Shown here: in pieces, positions 1 through 8,576 of the stretch
Layout of the letters: every line of letters begins with the position of its first letter
Numbering within the stretch: position 1 is the first letter of the stretch
Assembly (NCBI RefSeq): GCF_035645195.1
Contig: NZ_DASQNA010000039.1
Coordinates: 124,001-188,000 of the forward strand
Source: Paenibacillus sp.
GTDB lineage: Bacteria > Bacillota > Bacilli > Paenibacillales > YIM-B00363
Direction: 5' to 3'
DNA: 64,000 nucleotides
The notes under the pieces: model-generated
What the model was told of the DNA's origin: nothing
Seen by the model: only the letters and a program-made list of their open reading frames with translations
The model's database searches: none
Program-made: the position numbers and the translations under genes

Positions 1-1839
1 GATCAAGCTTCCCGGAACTCGCAGGACGCGATTTCCTTGATCCAAACGACGGAAGGCGCGCTGAACGAGACGCAAAACATCCTCCAGCGGATGCGCGAAC
101 TCGCGACGCAAGCTTCCAACGACACGAACGTCGCCGTCGACCGCGCTGAGATCCAGAAGGAAATCAACCAGCTTTCCTCGGAAATCAACCGGATCGGCAA
201 CACGACGGAATTCAACACGCAGAAGCTCCTCAACGGCGCGAAGGCGAACACGTACACGGAATTTACAGGTCTGTTCTCCAACGCAGCGGGCAGCAAGACT
301 TTCGCAGGCGCATCCGGTTTGGCTGCGGTTACGGGCATTACGATCGTGGGCTCGGGTAATTTGGTTTCCGGCACAAATACGGTGAAATTCACTCGTACGG
401 CTGTCGACCATGCTGACCAAACGGTCTCCGATGCAATGACGACGGCGGGATCGAGCGGCAATATCGGTGCGAACTTCGGCGGCGGTGTCACGATTACTTC
501 CGGTGCGGTAAACTTCGCCAACAGCGGCTTCTCCATCACGTACGACCACACTGCAAAGACGCTCACGATCTTTGGTTCCGGCGCAAGCGGCCAAATCAAC
601 GATACGATTTCAATCACCGGCGGCGTAGTCAATTATGACCAGTTCGGAGTTTCGTTCTCGTTCAACACGTCCGGTTTGACAGGCAATGGTGCGGTTGAAT
701 TCGCGAGTGGCGTGATGTCCGGTGCCAACACATACACTACGAATCAGCTTGGCTATGCAAGTACAAACTCGGGCACTAACGATTGGATGACCAATATCGC
801 GATTGGCACCCCGGCGTTGAGCAGTGGCCTTTCGGGCGCGAATGATCTTCCTCCTGTCAATATGACATGGACGATCACGCTGAAGGGAGCCAACGGCGCA
901 AGCGGCTTTACGATCTCCGGTGTTGGATCCGGTTATTCGATTACTGATACAGTGACGACTGACCTTTCCTCGGCAACTCACGCGTACACCGGTTATGGCC
1001 TGAGCTTTACGATCGGTAGCGGCACGAGCGGTAGAGACGGCGATACGGTCACTTTCACCACCACCCCTAGTTTCACTTACGCGATGAACGTGAACGGGTC
1101 GTCCACGACGATCGCATCCGGTTCTACCGGTCTTGCAGCCGGCACGTATACGGCTAATGGAATCCGAGTTACTACATCGGGAACGCAATTGACTACAGGT
1201 GTAGAGACTTCCGTAGGCTCCTTCACGGTAGTCACGGAAGGTTCCAGCGGAACGAATAATTCCGTCACGTTCCAGATCGGCGCGAACCAGAATCAGTCGA
1301 TGTCCCTCGACATCAACGACATGCGTGCCAAAGCGATCGGCGTTACGACGACGAACTCCGGCGGCGACAACGGCATCTGGGTCAACATCTCCCGGAAGCA
1401 TGACGACCTCGTTCTGAACGGCGTCATGAAATCCGGCGGCGAAGTTGGCGGCGAAGCAGGCAAGTGGTACGTCCAAGCTTGGTTCACGGCCGACACGACC
1501 GTAACGAACGGAACGGATGCAACGAATGTCGAGTATGGACTTGACATGAGCGATTCCACGAAGGCGTCTGCGGCGATCACGGTCATCAACGACGCGATCG
1601 AACGCGTATCCGCAGAGCGCGCAAAGCTTGGCGCGAACCAAAACCGCCTCGAGCACACGATCAATAACTTGGCAACTTCCGCAGAGAACCTTACGGCTGC
1701 CGAGTCCCGCATCCGCGACGTAGACATGGCGAAAGAGATGATGGAGTTCACGAAGAACAACATCCTCACGCAAGCTGCGCAAGCGATGCTGGCTCAAGCG
1801 AACCAACAGCCGCAAGGCGTGCTCCAGTTGCTCCGTTAA
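1..1839 (+). CDS. hag: Flagellin, very large, 5' end outside window
   Basis: Filament subunit exported by the flagellar secretion apparatus and assembled through paired N- and C-terminal helices. The frame is open from base 1 with typical flagellin residues (DQASRNSQDAISLIQT), so the true start lies upstream; 612 residues are visible. The N-terminal D1 motif NILQRMRELATQ and QKLLNGAK (about residue 80) are followed by some 340 residues rich in Ser, Thr, Gly and Ala. The conserved C-terminal part begins near FQIGAN (about 424) and ends MLAQANQQPQGVLQLLR. B. subtilis Hag is only about 270 residues, so this protein has a big surface-exposed D2/D3-type insertion. Its Ser/Thr richness and the downstream glycosylation genes suggest that it is the glycosylated substrate (inference). 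A TTG at base 37 is not the real start because homology continues upstream of it. Confidence 0.95.
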   Translation, partial: DQASRNSQDAISLIQTTEGALNETQNILQRMRELATQASNDTNVAVDRAEIQKEINQLSSEINRIGNTTEFNTQKLLNGAKANTYTEFTGLFSNAAGSKTFAGASGLAAVTGITIVGSGNLVSGTNTVKFTRTAVDHADQTVSDAMTTAGSSGNIGANFGGGVTITSGAVNFANSGFSITYDHTAKTLTIFGSGASGQINDTISITGGVVNYDQFGVSFSFNTSGLTGNGAVEFASGVMSGANTYTTNQLGYASTNSGTNDWMTNIAIGTPALSSGLSGANDLPPVNMTWTITLKGANGASGFTISGVGSGYSITDTVTTDLSSATHAYTGYGLSFTIGSGTSGRDGDTVTFTTTPSFTYAMNVNGSSTTIASGSTGLAAGTYTANGIRVTTSGTQLTTGVETSVGSFTVVTEGSSGTNNSVTFQIGANQNQSMSLDINDMRAKAIGVTTTNSGGDNGIWVNISRKHDDLVLNGVMKSGGEVGGEAGKWYVQAWFTADTTVTNGTDATNVEYGLDMSDSTKASAAITVINDAIERVSAERAKLGANQNRLEHTINNLATSAENLTAAESRIRDVDMAKEMMEFTKNNILTQAAQAMLAQANQQPQGVLQLLR

Positions 1840-1857
1840 TAAGAAACTCTCCGATAG

Positions 1858-1888
1858 AGGGCTCCCGCGAGGGGGCCTTCTTTCTTTT
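1858..1888 (+). terminator. Rho-independent terminator after flagellin gene
   Basis: A 9-bp stem AGGGCTCCC/GGGGGCCTT (two G-U pairs) closes a GCGA tetraloop at 1867-1870. A T-rich tail follows directly. It lies 19 bases after the flagellin stop codon and probably uncouples the abundant flagellin transcript from the glycosylation operon. Confidence 0.85.
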
Positions 1889-1935
1889 GCTTCTAATTCC
1901 CATAGGGAGAATCTATTCAGAATTTTACCCCCTTA

Positions 1936-1943
1936 ACCGATAA
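1936..1943 (+). promoter_or_regulatory. Possible sigma-D -10 element
   Basis: ACCGATAA resembles the sigma-D/sigma-28 -10 element (GCCGATAT). No clear TAAA is found 14-16 bases upstream, so the site is only suggestive. If real, it would give the downstream glycosylation operon (from 1985) flagellar-class control. Confidence 0.3.
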
Positions 1944-1984
1944 AGAATGTATAACTTGTAATTTCCAACGTGGAGGAGATCCGC

Positions 1985-2575
1985 TTGCAGGTATTGATGT
2001 TGGATGATCGGTATGAAGTCCGGACAGAGGATGCGTTGAGCGAACTGTTTGAAATACTGGACCGAAAAATGAAAGAAGCGGACTTACTAATAAGTCATAT
2101 GACAGTAGATGGTGTAGAAATATACGACGACCATTACGATGTTCTTGCGTCGAAACTAAATTCAATTAAAGAAGTAATCGTCGAGGTGCGTACGCGCGGT
2201 CAATTGATCGAGGATATGATCCATTCATCCGAGGAATATATCCAACGTGCGCTCCCCGAAGTGAAAGATTTGGCTGATGCATTTTATCGCAATGATATGG
2301 CCGGATGGGCGAAGTTGGAGCAGCTCTTCGAGGGAATGCAATGGTTGACTCAATTGAGCGAAGCTTTACGAGAAGTCTCATCCGGAGGCGGCCCAACGAG
2401 CGGGGACATGCACCAGCTATTAAGCGACTTCCAACCGCAGTGGAAAGAGATGGTGGAGGCGGTTGAACAAGGGGACAAGGCGTTGGTCGGGGACTTATTA
2501 ACGTATGAAGTAGTGCCGCTATTAGAGCGGCTCCTAATTCAGGCCAAGACATTAAAAACTAGCCGGGGTAACTAA
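1985..2575 (+). CDS. Unknown helical protein preceding the Maf glycosyltransferase
   Basis: I do not recognise a family. The protein has 196 residues, mostly predicted helix, rich in Glu, Leu and Asp, with no signal peptide or membrane segment; a Ser/Gly turn (SSGGGPTSGD) separates two helical halves. The start is taken as TTG 1985 because GGAGGAG (1972-1978) sits 6 bases upstream; the GTG at 1970 would overlap that ribosome site. It ends 2 bases before the Maf gene, so the two are very likely translated from one message. That position between flagellin and Maf suggests a cytoplasmic partner in flagellin modification or chaperoning, but nothing in the sequence proves it. Base composition is clearly more AT-rich than genes further right. 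Confidence 0.8.
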   Translation: MQVLMLDDRYEVRTEDALSELFEILDRKMKEADLLISHMTVDGVEIYDDHYDVLASKLNSIKEVIVEVRTRGQLIEDMIHSSEEYIQRALPEVKDLADAFYRNDMAGWAKLEQLFEGMQWLTQLSEALREVSSGGGPTSGDMHQLLSDFQPQWKEMVEAVEQGDKALVGDLLTYEVVPLLERLLIQAKTLKTSRGN

Positions 2576-2577
2576 GT

Positions 2578-4476
2578 ATGATTCTTATCGATAACGTACA
2601 GCTGCTAAAATCAAATTTTCAGCCCCTCTGGTCTCGGATGGAAAAAGAGCAGGCATCGTTGCAAAATGAAACTTTACAACTTGTAAACAGCCGGAGCGGG
2701 GACCCGACATTGATCTACGACAACGACAACGGAACGCCGGTGTACCTCCATAGTCGATATAATCCGCGGGAGGAAGCGGAAAAGTTCGTAGAGCAGTACC
2801 GGAATTTAGGTAACTATAAACATATATTTTTTTACGGCATTGGCTTAGGGTACCACATCGAGGCGATGCAAGCGCTCCACCCCCAAGTTGCCTATAGCGT
2901 CTATGAACCGAACGCGTCCGTATTCGTGAAGTTTCTGGAAACCCGTTTGTTCAAAGATGTGTTCCGGAGGAGACCGGATCAACTGTATATCCAGTGGAGT
3001 TCCGCGGATATCACCTCTCATGTATCGGATTTCATCAACAAAATTAAAGATCACGTGTTGTTGGTCGTCTTGCCAAGTTACGAGAGAGCATTCCAAGAGG
3101 AGTTTCGCGCATTTCAGCAAACCTTCATTAAGGCGATCTCCGGTAAACGGTCTGCTCTGAATACGAACTTTGCATTTGAAAAACGGTGGATTGTCAATGG
3201 CATGCTTAATATCAAGCATACATTGGAGTCGCCGAGCATCCTGGATAAGAAACGGCAGCATTTTGAACAGAAACCTGCGATTATCGTTTCCGCCGGACCG
3301 TCCCTCGAAGAAGAACTCGAAAATTTGCGCCAAATCAAAGAGAGCGGTACCGCATACATTTTCGCAGTGGGATCGGCGATTAACGCCTTGCTTTCGGCTG
3401 GGATTCAACCGGACGCAGCTTGCACTTATGACCCCTCGGCATTAAATCAAAAAGTCTTCGAGAAACTGGTTCAACAAAACATCGACAACATTCCGTTGAT
3501 TTATGGTACGACTGTCGGTTTTGAAACGCTGCAGCAGTATCCGGGTCCTAAGCTGCACATGATTACGAGCCAAGACTCTACTGCGGCTGTTTTTCTAAAG
3601 AAGGAAGAAGGAACGCCTTTAGAAGTCGTCAACGACGCTCCTTCCATTGCCGTTATAACGCTGCAATTGTTATATAGATTAGGATGCAATCCGATTATTC
3701 TTGTCGGGCAGAACTTATCCTACAAGGACGAACGGTTTTATTCGGCGGGTATCGAGTACTCCCACAGGCCTTCCAAACTGTCGGAAGCCGAATTGCAGAG
3801 GGCATTCCCCGTAGAAGCGGTGGACGGAAGTCAAGTGCTGACCAACAACAGTCTGAATCAGATGCGGCTGCAAATCGAACAGTATATAAAGGCTTTCGAT
3901 CCGCAAACCGTTGTCATCAATACGACGCAGGGCGGTGCGAACATCGAGGGCACGAGGTTCGAAGCGCTGCGAGATGTCATGAGCCAATATTGCAAGGAAG
4001 CCTGCGTTGAACCGGATTGGATGAAAGGTAAAGATGGAGCGTATGACGTCGAATATTTACGAAAGCAATCCATGGAAATGGAAGAAGCTTTTAAAGAGTT
4101 ATGCAGGATATTCGATCAGCTAGTCGACATTATGAGAGACCTCAAGCGTTTTGCGGATCAAGGGAATGCAAGGGCATTGGAAGGGATGTTCCCTAAGTTC
4201 GATAGGGTATTCAAACGGATGAAGACGAATCAATATCATTATCATTACATTCAACCTATGAATCGGGTTCAGTTCGAGATACTACTGAAACATACCCAAG
4301 AGATTCGGTTCCAGCGCGATCAGGTTACCAAGGCGAATATGCTGCTCGATGTCTTCGGGAAATATTTATCGCATTGCCGACGCGATTTGGAACAATCGAT
4401 CCCCGTGTTCGGTTATATGCTTCAAGCTATCCGCGAATACGCGGCATCGAAAACGGAGCTGGCTCAGTCGAGCTGA
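2578..4476 (+). CDS. maf: Maf-type motility accessory glycosyltransferase (DUF115/MptE-like)
   Basis: 632 residues. Maf proteins are cytoplasmic enzymes that in Campylobacter, Helicobacter and Aeromonas are required to attach pseudaminic or legionaminic acid to flagellin Ser/Thr before export. Family features seen are FFYGIGLGYHIEAM (about residue 84) and the central DUF115 core with PAIIVSAGPSLEEEL (about 237), IFAVGSAINALL, ILVGQNLSYKDERFYSAG and a C-terminal helical region. Length fits the family (600-700). It starts 2 bases after the upstream gene. With the complete nonulosonic acid pathway directly downstream, it is the best candidate transferase for the sugar made by this operon (inference from context plus family knowledge). 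The gene is AT-richer than the chromosome average here, which fits mobility of glycosylation loci. Confidence 0.88.
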   Translation: MILIDNVQLLKSNFQPLWSRMEKEQASLQNETLQLVNSRSGDPTLIYDNDNGTPVYLHSRYNPREEAEKFVEQYRNLGNYKHIFFYGIGLGYHIEAMQALHPQVAYSVYEPNASVFVKFLETRLFKDVFRRRPDQLYIQWSSADITSHVSDFINKIKDHVLLVVLPSYERAFQEEFRAFQQTFIKAISGKRSALNTNFAFEKRWIVNGMLNIKHTLESPSILDKKRQHFEQKPAIIVSAGPSLEEELENLRQIKESGTAYIFAVGSAINALLSAGIQPDAACTYDPSALNQKVFEKLVQQNIDNIPLIYGTTVGFETLQQYPGPKLHMITSQDSTAAVFLKKEEGTPLEVVNDAPSIAVITLQLLYRLGCNPIILVGQNLSYKDERFYSAGIEYSHRPSKLSEAELQRAFPVEAVDGSQVLTNNSLNQMRLQIEQYIKAFDPQTVVINTTQGGANIEGTRFEALRDVMSQYCKEACVEPDWMKGKDGAYDVEYLRKQSMEMEEAFKELCRIFDQLVDIMRDLKRFADQGNARALEGMFPKFDRVFKRMKTNQYHYHYIQPMNRVQFEILLKHTQEIRFQRDQVTKANMLLDVFGKYLSHCRRDLEQSIPVFGYMLQAIREYAASKTELAQSS

Positions 4477-4500
4477 TCGAAATGTATCGGAGGCGCAGCG

Positions 4501-5187
4501 ATGATCGACGGCAAAACAATATTGGCGGTCGTTCCGGCTCGGGGAGGTTCGAAGGGCGTCCCGAGAAAAAACATTCGGCCTCTGGCGGGCAAGCCGCTTA
4601 TTGCTTGGACGATCGGGGAGGCGAAGGCGTCGAAGTACATCGACCGAGTGATCGTCTCTTCGGAGGACGATGAAATTATCGAGACGGCAAGACAGTTCGG
4701 CGGGGATGTCCCCTACGTTAGGCCTGAATCCTTGGCTCAGGACGACACACCGGGGATCGACCCGATCCTTCATGCCATGGAAATGGTGCCGGGATACGAT
4801 TACGTCATGCTTCTCCAACCGACGTCCCCGCTTCGGACGGCGGGGGATATCGACGGATGCATCGAGTTGTGCCACTCTCAGCGGGCGAAGGCTTGCGTGA
4901 CGGTGACGGAGCCGGAGAAAAGTCCGTATTGGATGTATACGGTAGATGGCGAAAATAAGATGCAGTCCCTTCTGAATGTGGATGTCATCCCCAACCGGCA
5001 GCAGTTGCCGAAGGTATACGCCCTGAACGGCGCCGTCTACATCGCCGAAAGCGAGTGGCTGCGGGAGCGAAAGGCGTTCATTACCTCCGAAACGGTCGCA
5101 TACCCGATGCCGAAGGAGCGATCTTTCGACATCGACAATGAGATCGATTTTCGGTTGTGCGAGTGGATGATCACGCAGCGTACGTAA
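4501..5187 (+). CDS. legF: CMP-nonulosonic acid (legionaminate) cytidylyltransferase
   Basis: 228 residues, the size of NeuA/LegF/PtmB enzymes. It would activate the finished nine-carbon sugar with CTP, giving the CMP-sugar donor used by Maf. The N-terminal nucleotide-binding motif VPARGGSKGVPRKN is at residues 11-24, followed by AGKPLIAWTI, IVSSEDDEI and MLLQPTSPLR, all typical of the acylneuraminate cytidylyltransferase family. The C-terminal region includes YPMPKERSFDIDNEIDF, also characteristic. GGAGG at 4488-4492 precedes ATG 4501. The gene lies 24 bases after maf and starts the sugar pathway. Specificity for legionaminic rather than sialic or pseudaminic acid is inferred from the neighbouring LegB/C/G-type genes, not from this sequence. 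Confidence 0.85.
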   Translation: MIDGKTILAVVPARGGSKGVPRKNIRPLAGKPLIAWTIGEAKASKYIDRVIVSSEDDEIIETARQFGGDVPYVRPESLAQDDTPGIDPILHAMEMVPGYDYVMLLQPTSPLRTAGDIDGCIELCHSQRAKACVTVTEPEKSPYWMYTVDGENKMQSLLNVDVIPNRQQLPKVYALNGAVYIAESEWLRERKAFITSETVAYPMPKERSFDIDNEIDFRLCEWMITQRT

Positions 5188-5232
5188 CCGGCTGTTCGCA
5201 GCTTGGGCATAGATTTAGGAGGCTGGAAGTCG

Positions 5233-6243
5233 ATGGATCGCAATTCGCAAAAAGTGCTGGTTACGGGAGCCGACGGCTTTATCGGGTCCCACCTGACAGA
5301 AACGCTCGTAAGGCAGGGCTACCAAGTCCGAGCCTTCGTGCTTTATAACTCGTTCAACTCTTGGGGCTGGCTCGACCATGCTCCGGAAGATATCAAGCAA
5401 TCGATTGAAATCTTCAGCGGCGACATACGAGATCCGTTCGGGGTGAAGGAGGCGATGAAAGGCTGCGATGCGGTACTGCATCTTGCTGCCCTCATCGCGA
5501 TTCCGTACTCGTATCATTCACCCGCCACTTACGTGGACACCAACGTCAACGGGACGTTGAACGTTTTGGAAGCCGCGAAAAGCTTGGGAATCAGCAAGGT
5601 GATCCATACATCAACCAGCGAAGTGTACGGCACGGCGAGGTTCGTTCCGATTACGGAGGAGCATCCGCTGCAGGGACAATCGCCCTATTCCGCGACGAAA
5701 ATTGCCGCCGACCAACTGGCGATGTCTTATTATTACTCCTTCCAAACGCCGGTGACGATCATTCGCCCTTTCAATACTTACGGGCCGCGGCAGTCCGCTC
5801 GGGCGGTCATTCCGACGATCATCACCCAGATCGCGCAGGGGGCCCGCCAAATTAAATTAGGTGCCTTGCACCCGACGCGAGACTTCAATTTCGTGAAAGA
5901 TACGGTTGCCGGCTTTATCGCGGCGCTCGAAACGGATGCGATCGAAGGGGAAGTCATTAATTTGGGCAGCAATTACGAAATTTCGATCGGAGATACGGTC
6001 AAGGCGATCGCCGATACGATGAATGCGGAAATCGAAATTCAAACGGACGAACAGCGTCTGAGGCCCGAGAAAAGCGAAGTCGAGCGGCTGTGGGCGGACA
6101 ATGCGAAGGCGAAGCGGATACTCGGGTGGGAACCGAGATACGGGGGTTTAGAAGGTTTTAAACGGGGTCTCCAAGAGACGGCGGCTTGGTTTACGGACAA
6201 ACAAAATCTCAGCGCGTACAAGGCGGATCGATACAATATATGA
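5233..6243 (+). CDS. legB: LegB-like NAD-dependent 4,6-dehydratase (extended SDR)
   Basis: 336 residues. It probably dehydrates an NDP-GlcNAc to the 4-keto-6-deoxy intermediate, the first dedicated step of legionaminic acid synthesis. The Rossmann motif TGADGFIG is at residues 11-18, TSTSEVYG at 127-133, and the catalytic YSATK with Tyr152 and Lys156; RPFNTYGPRQ follows. The sequence is of the LegB/epimerase type, not the PseB inverting type, which is one reason to assign the pathway to legionaminic rather than pseudaminic acid. ATG 5233 is chosen because AGGAGG (5217-5222) is 10 bases upstream; a TTG at 5203 is in frame but lacks such a site. The stop overlaps the start of the next gene (ATGA-type junction at 6240-6243). 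Confidence 0.87.
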   Translation: MDRNSQKVLVTGADGFIGSHLTETLVRQGYQVRAFVLYNSFNSWGWLDHAPEDIKQSIEIFSGDIRDPFGVKEAMKGCDAVLHLAALIAIPYSYHSPATYVDTNVNGTLNVLEAAKSLGISKVIHTSTSEVYGTARFVPITEEHPLQGQSPYSATKIAADQLAMSYYYSFQTPVTIIRPFNTYGPRQSARAVIPTIITQIAQGARQIKLGALHPTRDFNFVKDTVAGFIAALETDAIEGEVINLGSNYEISIGDTVKAIADTMNAEIEIQTDEQRLRPEKSEVERLWADNAKAKRILGWEPRYGGLEGFKRGLQETAAWFTDKQNLSAYKADRYNI

Positions 6244-7406
6244 TTACGGCCGATGTCATTCAAGCCCTAGATTCTATTTTTCAGAACCGATCGGCGCCGC
6301 TTGCGCTGCACGAACCCCAGTTTTCGGGGAATGAATGGGCTTACGTGAAGGAATGTTTGGACACAGGGTGGGTGTCCTCCGTAGGCAAATACGTCGATTT
6401 GTTCGAACAGAAGCTGGCCGAGGCGGCGGGCGTGCGTCGAGCCGTCGCTGTCGTGAATGGGACCGCGGCGCTTCATATTTGTTTACAGCTTTGCGGCGTA
6501 GAGCCCGGGGACGAAGTGCTGATTCCGGCCTTGACGTTCGTGGCTACCGCTAATGCTGTCTCTTATTGCGGAGCTGTCCCCCATTTCGTGGACAGCGAGG
6601 CTTCGACGCTCGGCATCGATCCCCGAAAACTAGATAGGTATTTGGCCGACATTGCGGTATTGAAAGAAGGCGTTTGCCATAACAAGCATACCGGTCGGAG
6701 AATCAAGGCTGTCGTCCCGATGCACACATTCGGTCACCCGGTCGACCTGGACTCGCTTATGGACGTTTGCCGTACGTACGGCATCGAGTTGATCGAGGAT
6801 GCAGCCGAATCGCTGGGATCGTTCTATAAGGGCAGACACACCGGCGGGTTCGGAAAGGCGGCGGCGCTCAGCTTTAACGGCAACAAGATCATTACGACCG
6901 GGGGCGGCGGCGCGATTGTAACGAATGACGAACAATTAGCGGATCGAGCCAAACATATAACGACGACCGCGAAGCTGCCGCATCGCTGGGATTTCTTCCA
7001 TGACGAGATCGGATACAATTACCGTCTTCCTAACCTGAACGCCGCGTTAGGCTGTGCTCAGTTAGAGCAAATGCCAGCTTTTCTTGAGAACAAGCGCCGT
7101 CTGGCGGCGAAGTACGAAGAGGCGTTCCGGGACGTGCCGGGGGTTGCCTTTTTTACCGAGCCTTCGTTCGCCCGAAGCAATTACTGGCTGAATGCGCTGC
7201 TGCTGGACGATCAGTTCACCGATCAGAAAGACGACCTGCTGGCAGCGCTCCATCAATCCGGATACTTGTCTCGCCCCGTTTGGACGCTGCTGAACCGCCT
7301 CCCGATGTTTCGAGATTGTCCGGCAATGGATCTTAGCTGCGCGGAGCGGTTGGAACGGTCCATCATCAACTTGCCCAGCAGCGCGAAATTAGGCGAGGGA
7401 TTATGA
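6240..7406 (+). CDS. legC: LegC-like PLP-dependent sugar aminotransferase (DegT/DnrJ/EryC1)
   Basis: 388 residues. It transfers an amino group to C4 of the keto sugar made by LegB. Visible family features are VNGTAALHI (about residue 72), IPALTFVATANA (about 95), IEDAAESLGS with the PLP-ring Asp (about 187) and SFNGNKIITTGGGGA, in which Lys216 is the expected Schiff-base lysine. The ATG at 6240 overlaps the legB stop by 4 bases, giving translational coupling. The gene itself overlaps legG by 4 bases. Length and motif spacing match LegC rather than the shorter PseC enzymes; assignment of the exact nucleotide-sugar substrate is inferred from context. Confidence 0.87.
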   Translation: MITADVIQALDSIFQNRSAPLALHEPQFSGNEWAYVKECLDTGWVSSVGKYVDLFEQKLAEAAGVRRAVAVVNGTAALHICLQLCGVEPGDEVLIPALTFVATANAVSYCGAVPHFVDSEASTLGIDPRKLDRYLADIAVLKEGVCHNKHTGRRIKAVVPMHTFGHPVDLDSLMDVCRTYGIELIEDAAESLGSFYKGRHTGGFGKAAALSFNGNKIITTGGGGAIVTNDEQLADRAKHITTTAKLPHRWDFFHDEIGYNYRLPNLNAALGCAQLEQMPAFLENKRRLAAKYEEAFRDVPGVAFFTEPSFARSNYWLNALLLDDQFTDQKDDLLAALHQSGYLSRPVWTLLNRLPMFRDCPAMDLSCAERLERSIINLPSSAKLGEGL

Positions 7407-8572
7407 AGAGAAGGAAAATTTGTATCATTACGGGTACGCGAGCCGAGTACGGTCTTCTCTTCAAGCTGATGTCTGAAGTGCAATCCGACTCGGATCTTGA
7501 ACTACAGATCATCGCCACGGGCATGCACCTGTCTCCCGAATTCGGACTCACGTATCGGCTCATCGAGCAGGATGGTTTCCGAATCGATGAGAAGGTGGAA
7601 ATGCTCATGTCCAGCGATTCGCCGGTCGGCATCGCCAAGTCGATCGGCCTTGGGACGATTGGATTCGCTGACGCATTCCAACGGTTAGCTCCGGATGTCA
7701 TCGTAATGTTGGGAGACCGGTACGAAATTTTGGCAGCGGCTCAAGCTGCGATGACGGCACGCATTCCGATCGCTCATATCCACGGAGGAGAATTGACCGA
7801 AGGGTTGATCGATGAAGCCATCCGTCATTCCGTGACGAAAATGGCGCACCTTCACTTTACGTCCGCAGAGCCGTATAGAAGGCGTGTGATCCAGTTAGGC
7901 GAACATCCGTCGAGGGTGTATAACGTCGGCGCGCCGGGATTGGACTACATCCGAGACGCGGAATTGATGACGCGGACGGAGCTGGAACGGGAACTAGGCA
8001 TGGCACTGGATGGACGGCTGTTTCTGGTCACGTACCACCCGGTAACGCTGGCGGGCGCGGATCAGACGCATGCGTTAGAGCAGCTGCTTCAGGCGTTGGA
8101 TCATTTCCCGGAGGCGCGAATCGTATTTACGAAGTCCAATTCCGATACCCATGGGCGGGTCATCAACGAACGGCTCGAGCGGTATGCAGCCGATCGTTCC
8201 GAACGGGCGAAGGTATTCACGAATTTGGGACAACGCAGATACCTAAGCGTCCTGAAAGCCGCCGACGCGGTGATCGGCAATTCATCCAGCGGCATTATCG
8301 AGGCCCCGTTCCTCAAGACGCCTACCGTCAACATCGGCGAACGCCAAAGCGGGCGCTTGCGAGCTCCTTCTGTGCTGGATGCAGCTGACGATGCGAACGA
8401 GATCGTTCGTTGCTTACGGACGGCGCTGGACGACGATTTCCGCAGCCGCATCGAGCGGGCGGAATCGATATTCGGAGATGGCACGGCATCCCGAAAGATG
8501 AAGGAAATCTTAAAATCAGCGGAGCTGGAAGGCATCGTATTCAAGCGATTCTACGATCTGGAAGTGAATTGA
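7403..8572 (+). CDS. legG: LegG/NeuC-like hydrolysing NDP-sugar 2-epimerase
   Basis: 389 residues. NeuC/LegG enzymes remove the nucleotide and invert C2, releasing the six-carbon sugar that condenses with phosphoenolpyruvate. Family motifs present are ITGTRAEYGLLFKLM near the N-terminus, VIVMLGDRYEILAAAQAA, IAHIHGGELTEGLIDEAIRH, and in the C-terminal half VIGNSSSGIIEAP and TPTVNIGERQSGRLR. A hydrolysing epimerase of this type is found in legionaminic and sialic acid pathways, whereas pseudaminic synthesis uses PseG; no PseG-like gene is present. Start ATG 7403 overlaps the legC stop by 4 bases. Four bases separate its stop from the formyltransferase-like gene. Confidence 0.88.
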   Translation: MKRRKICIITGTRAEYGLLFKLMSEVQSDSDLELQIIATGMHLSPEFGLTYRLIEQDGFRIDEKVEMLMSSDSPVGIAKSIGLGTIGFADAFQRLAPDVIVMLGDRYEILAAAQAAMTARIPIAHIHGGELTEGLIDEAIRHSVTKMAHLHFTSAEPYRRRVIQLGEHPSRVYNVGAPGLDYIRDAELMTRTELERELGMALDGRLFLVTYHPVTLAGADQTHALEQLLQALDHFPEARIVFTKSNSDTHGRVINERLERYAADRSERAKVFTNLGQRRYLSVLKAADAVIGNSSSGIIEAPFLKTPTVNIGERQSGRLRAPSVLDAADDANEIVRCLRTALDDDFRSRIERAESIFGDGTASRKMKEILKSAELEGIVFKRFYDLEVN

Positions 8573-8576
8573 ATTC

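Noticed and set aside
610-1815. 401-codon open frame on the minus strand opposite flagellin
   Set aside because: It mirrors the codon structure of a strongly supported flagellin gene; no ribosome site and low-complexity translation.
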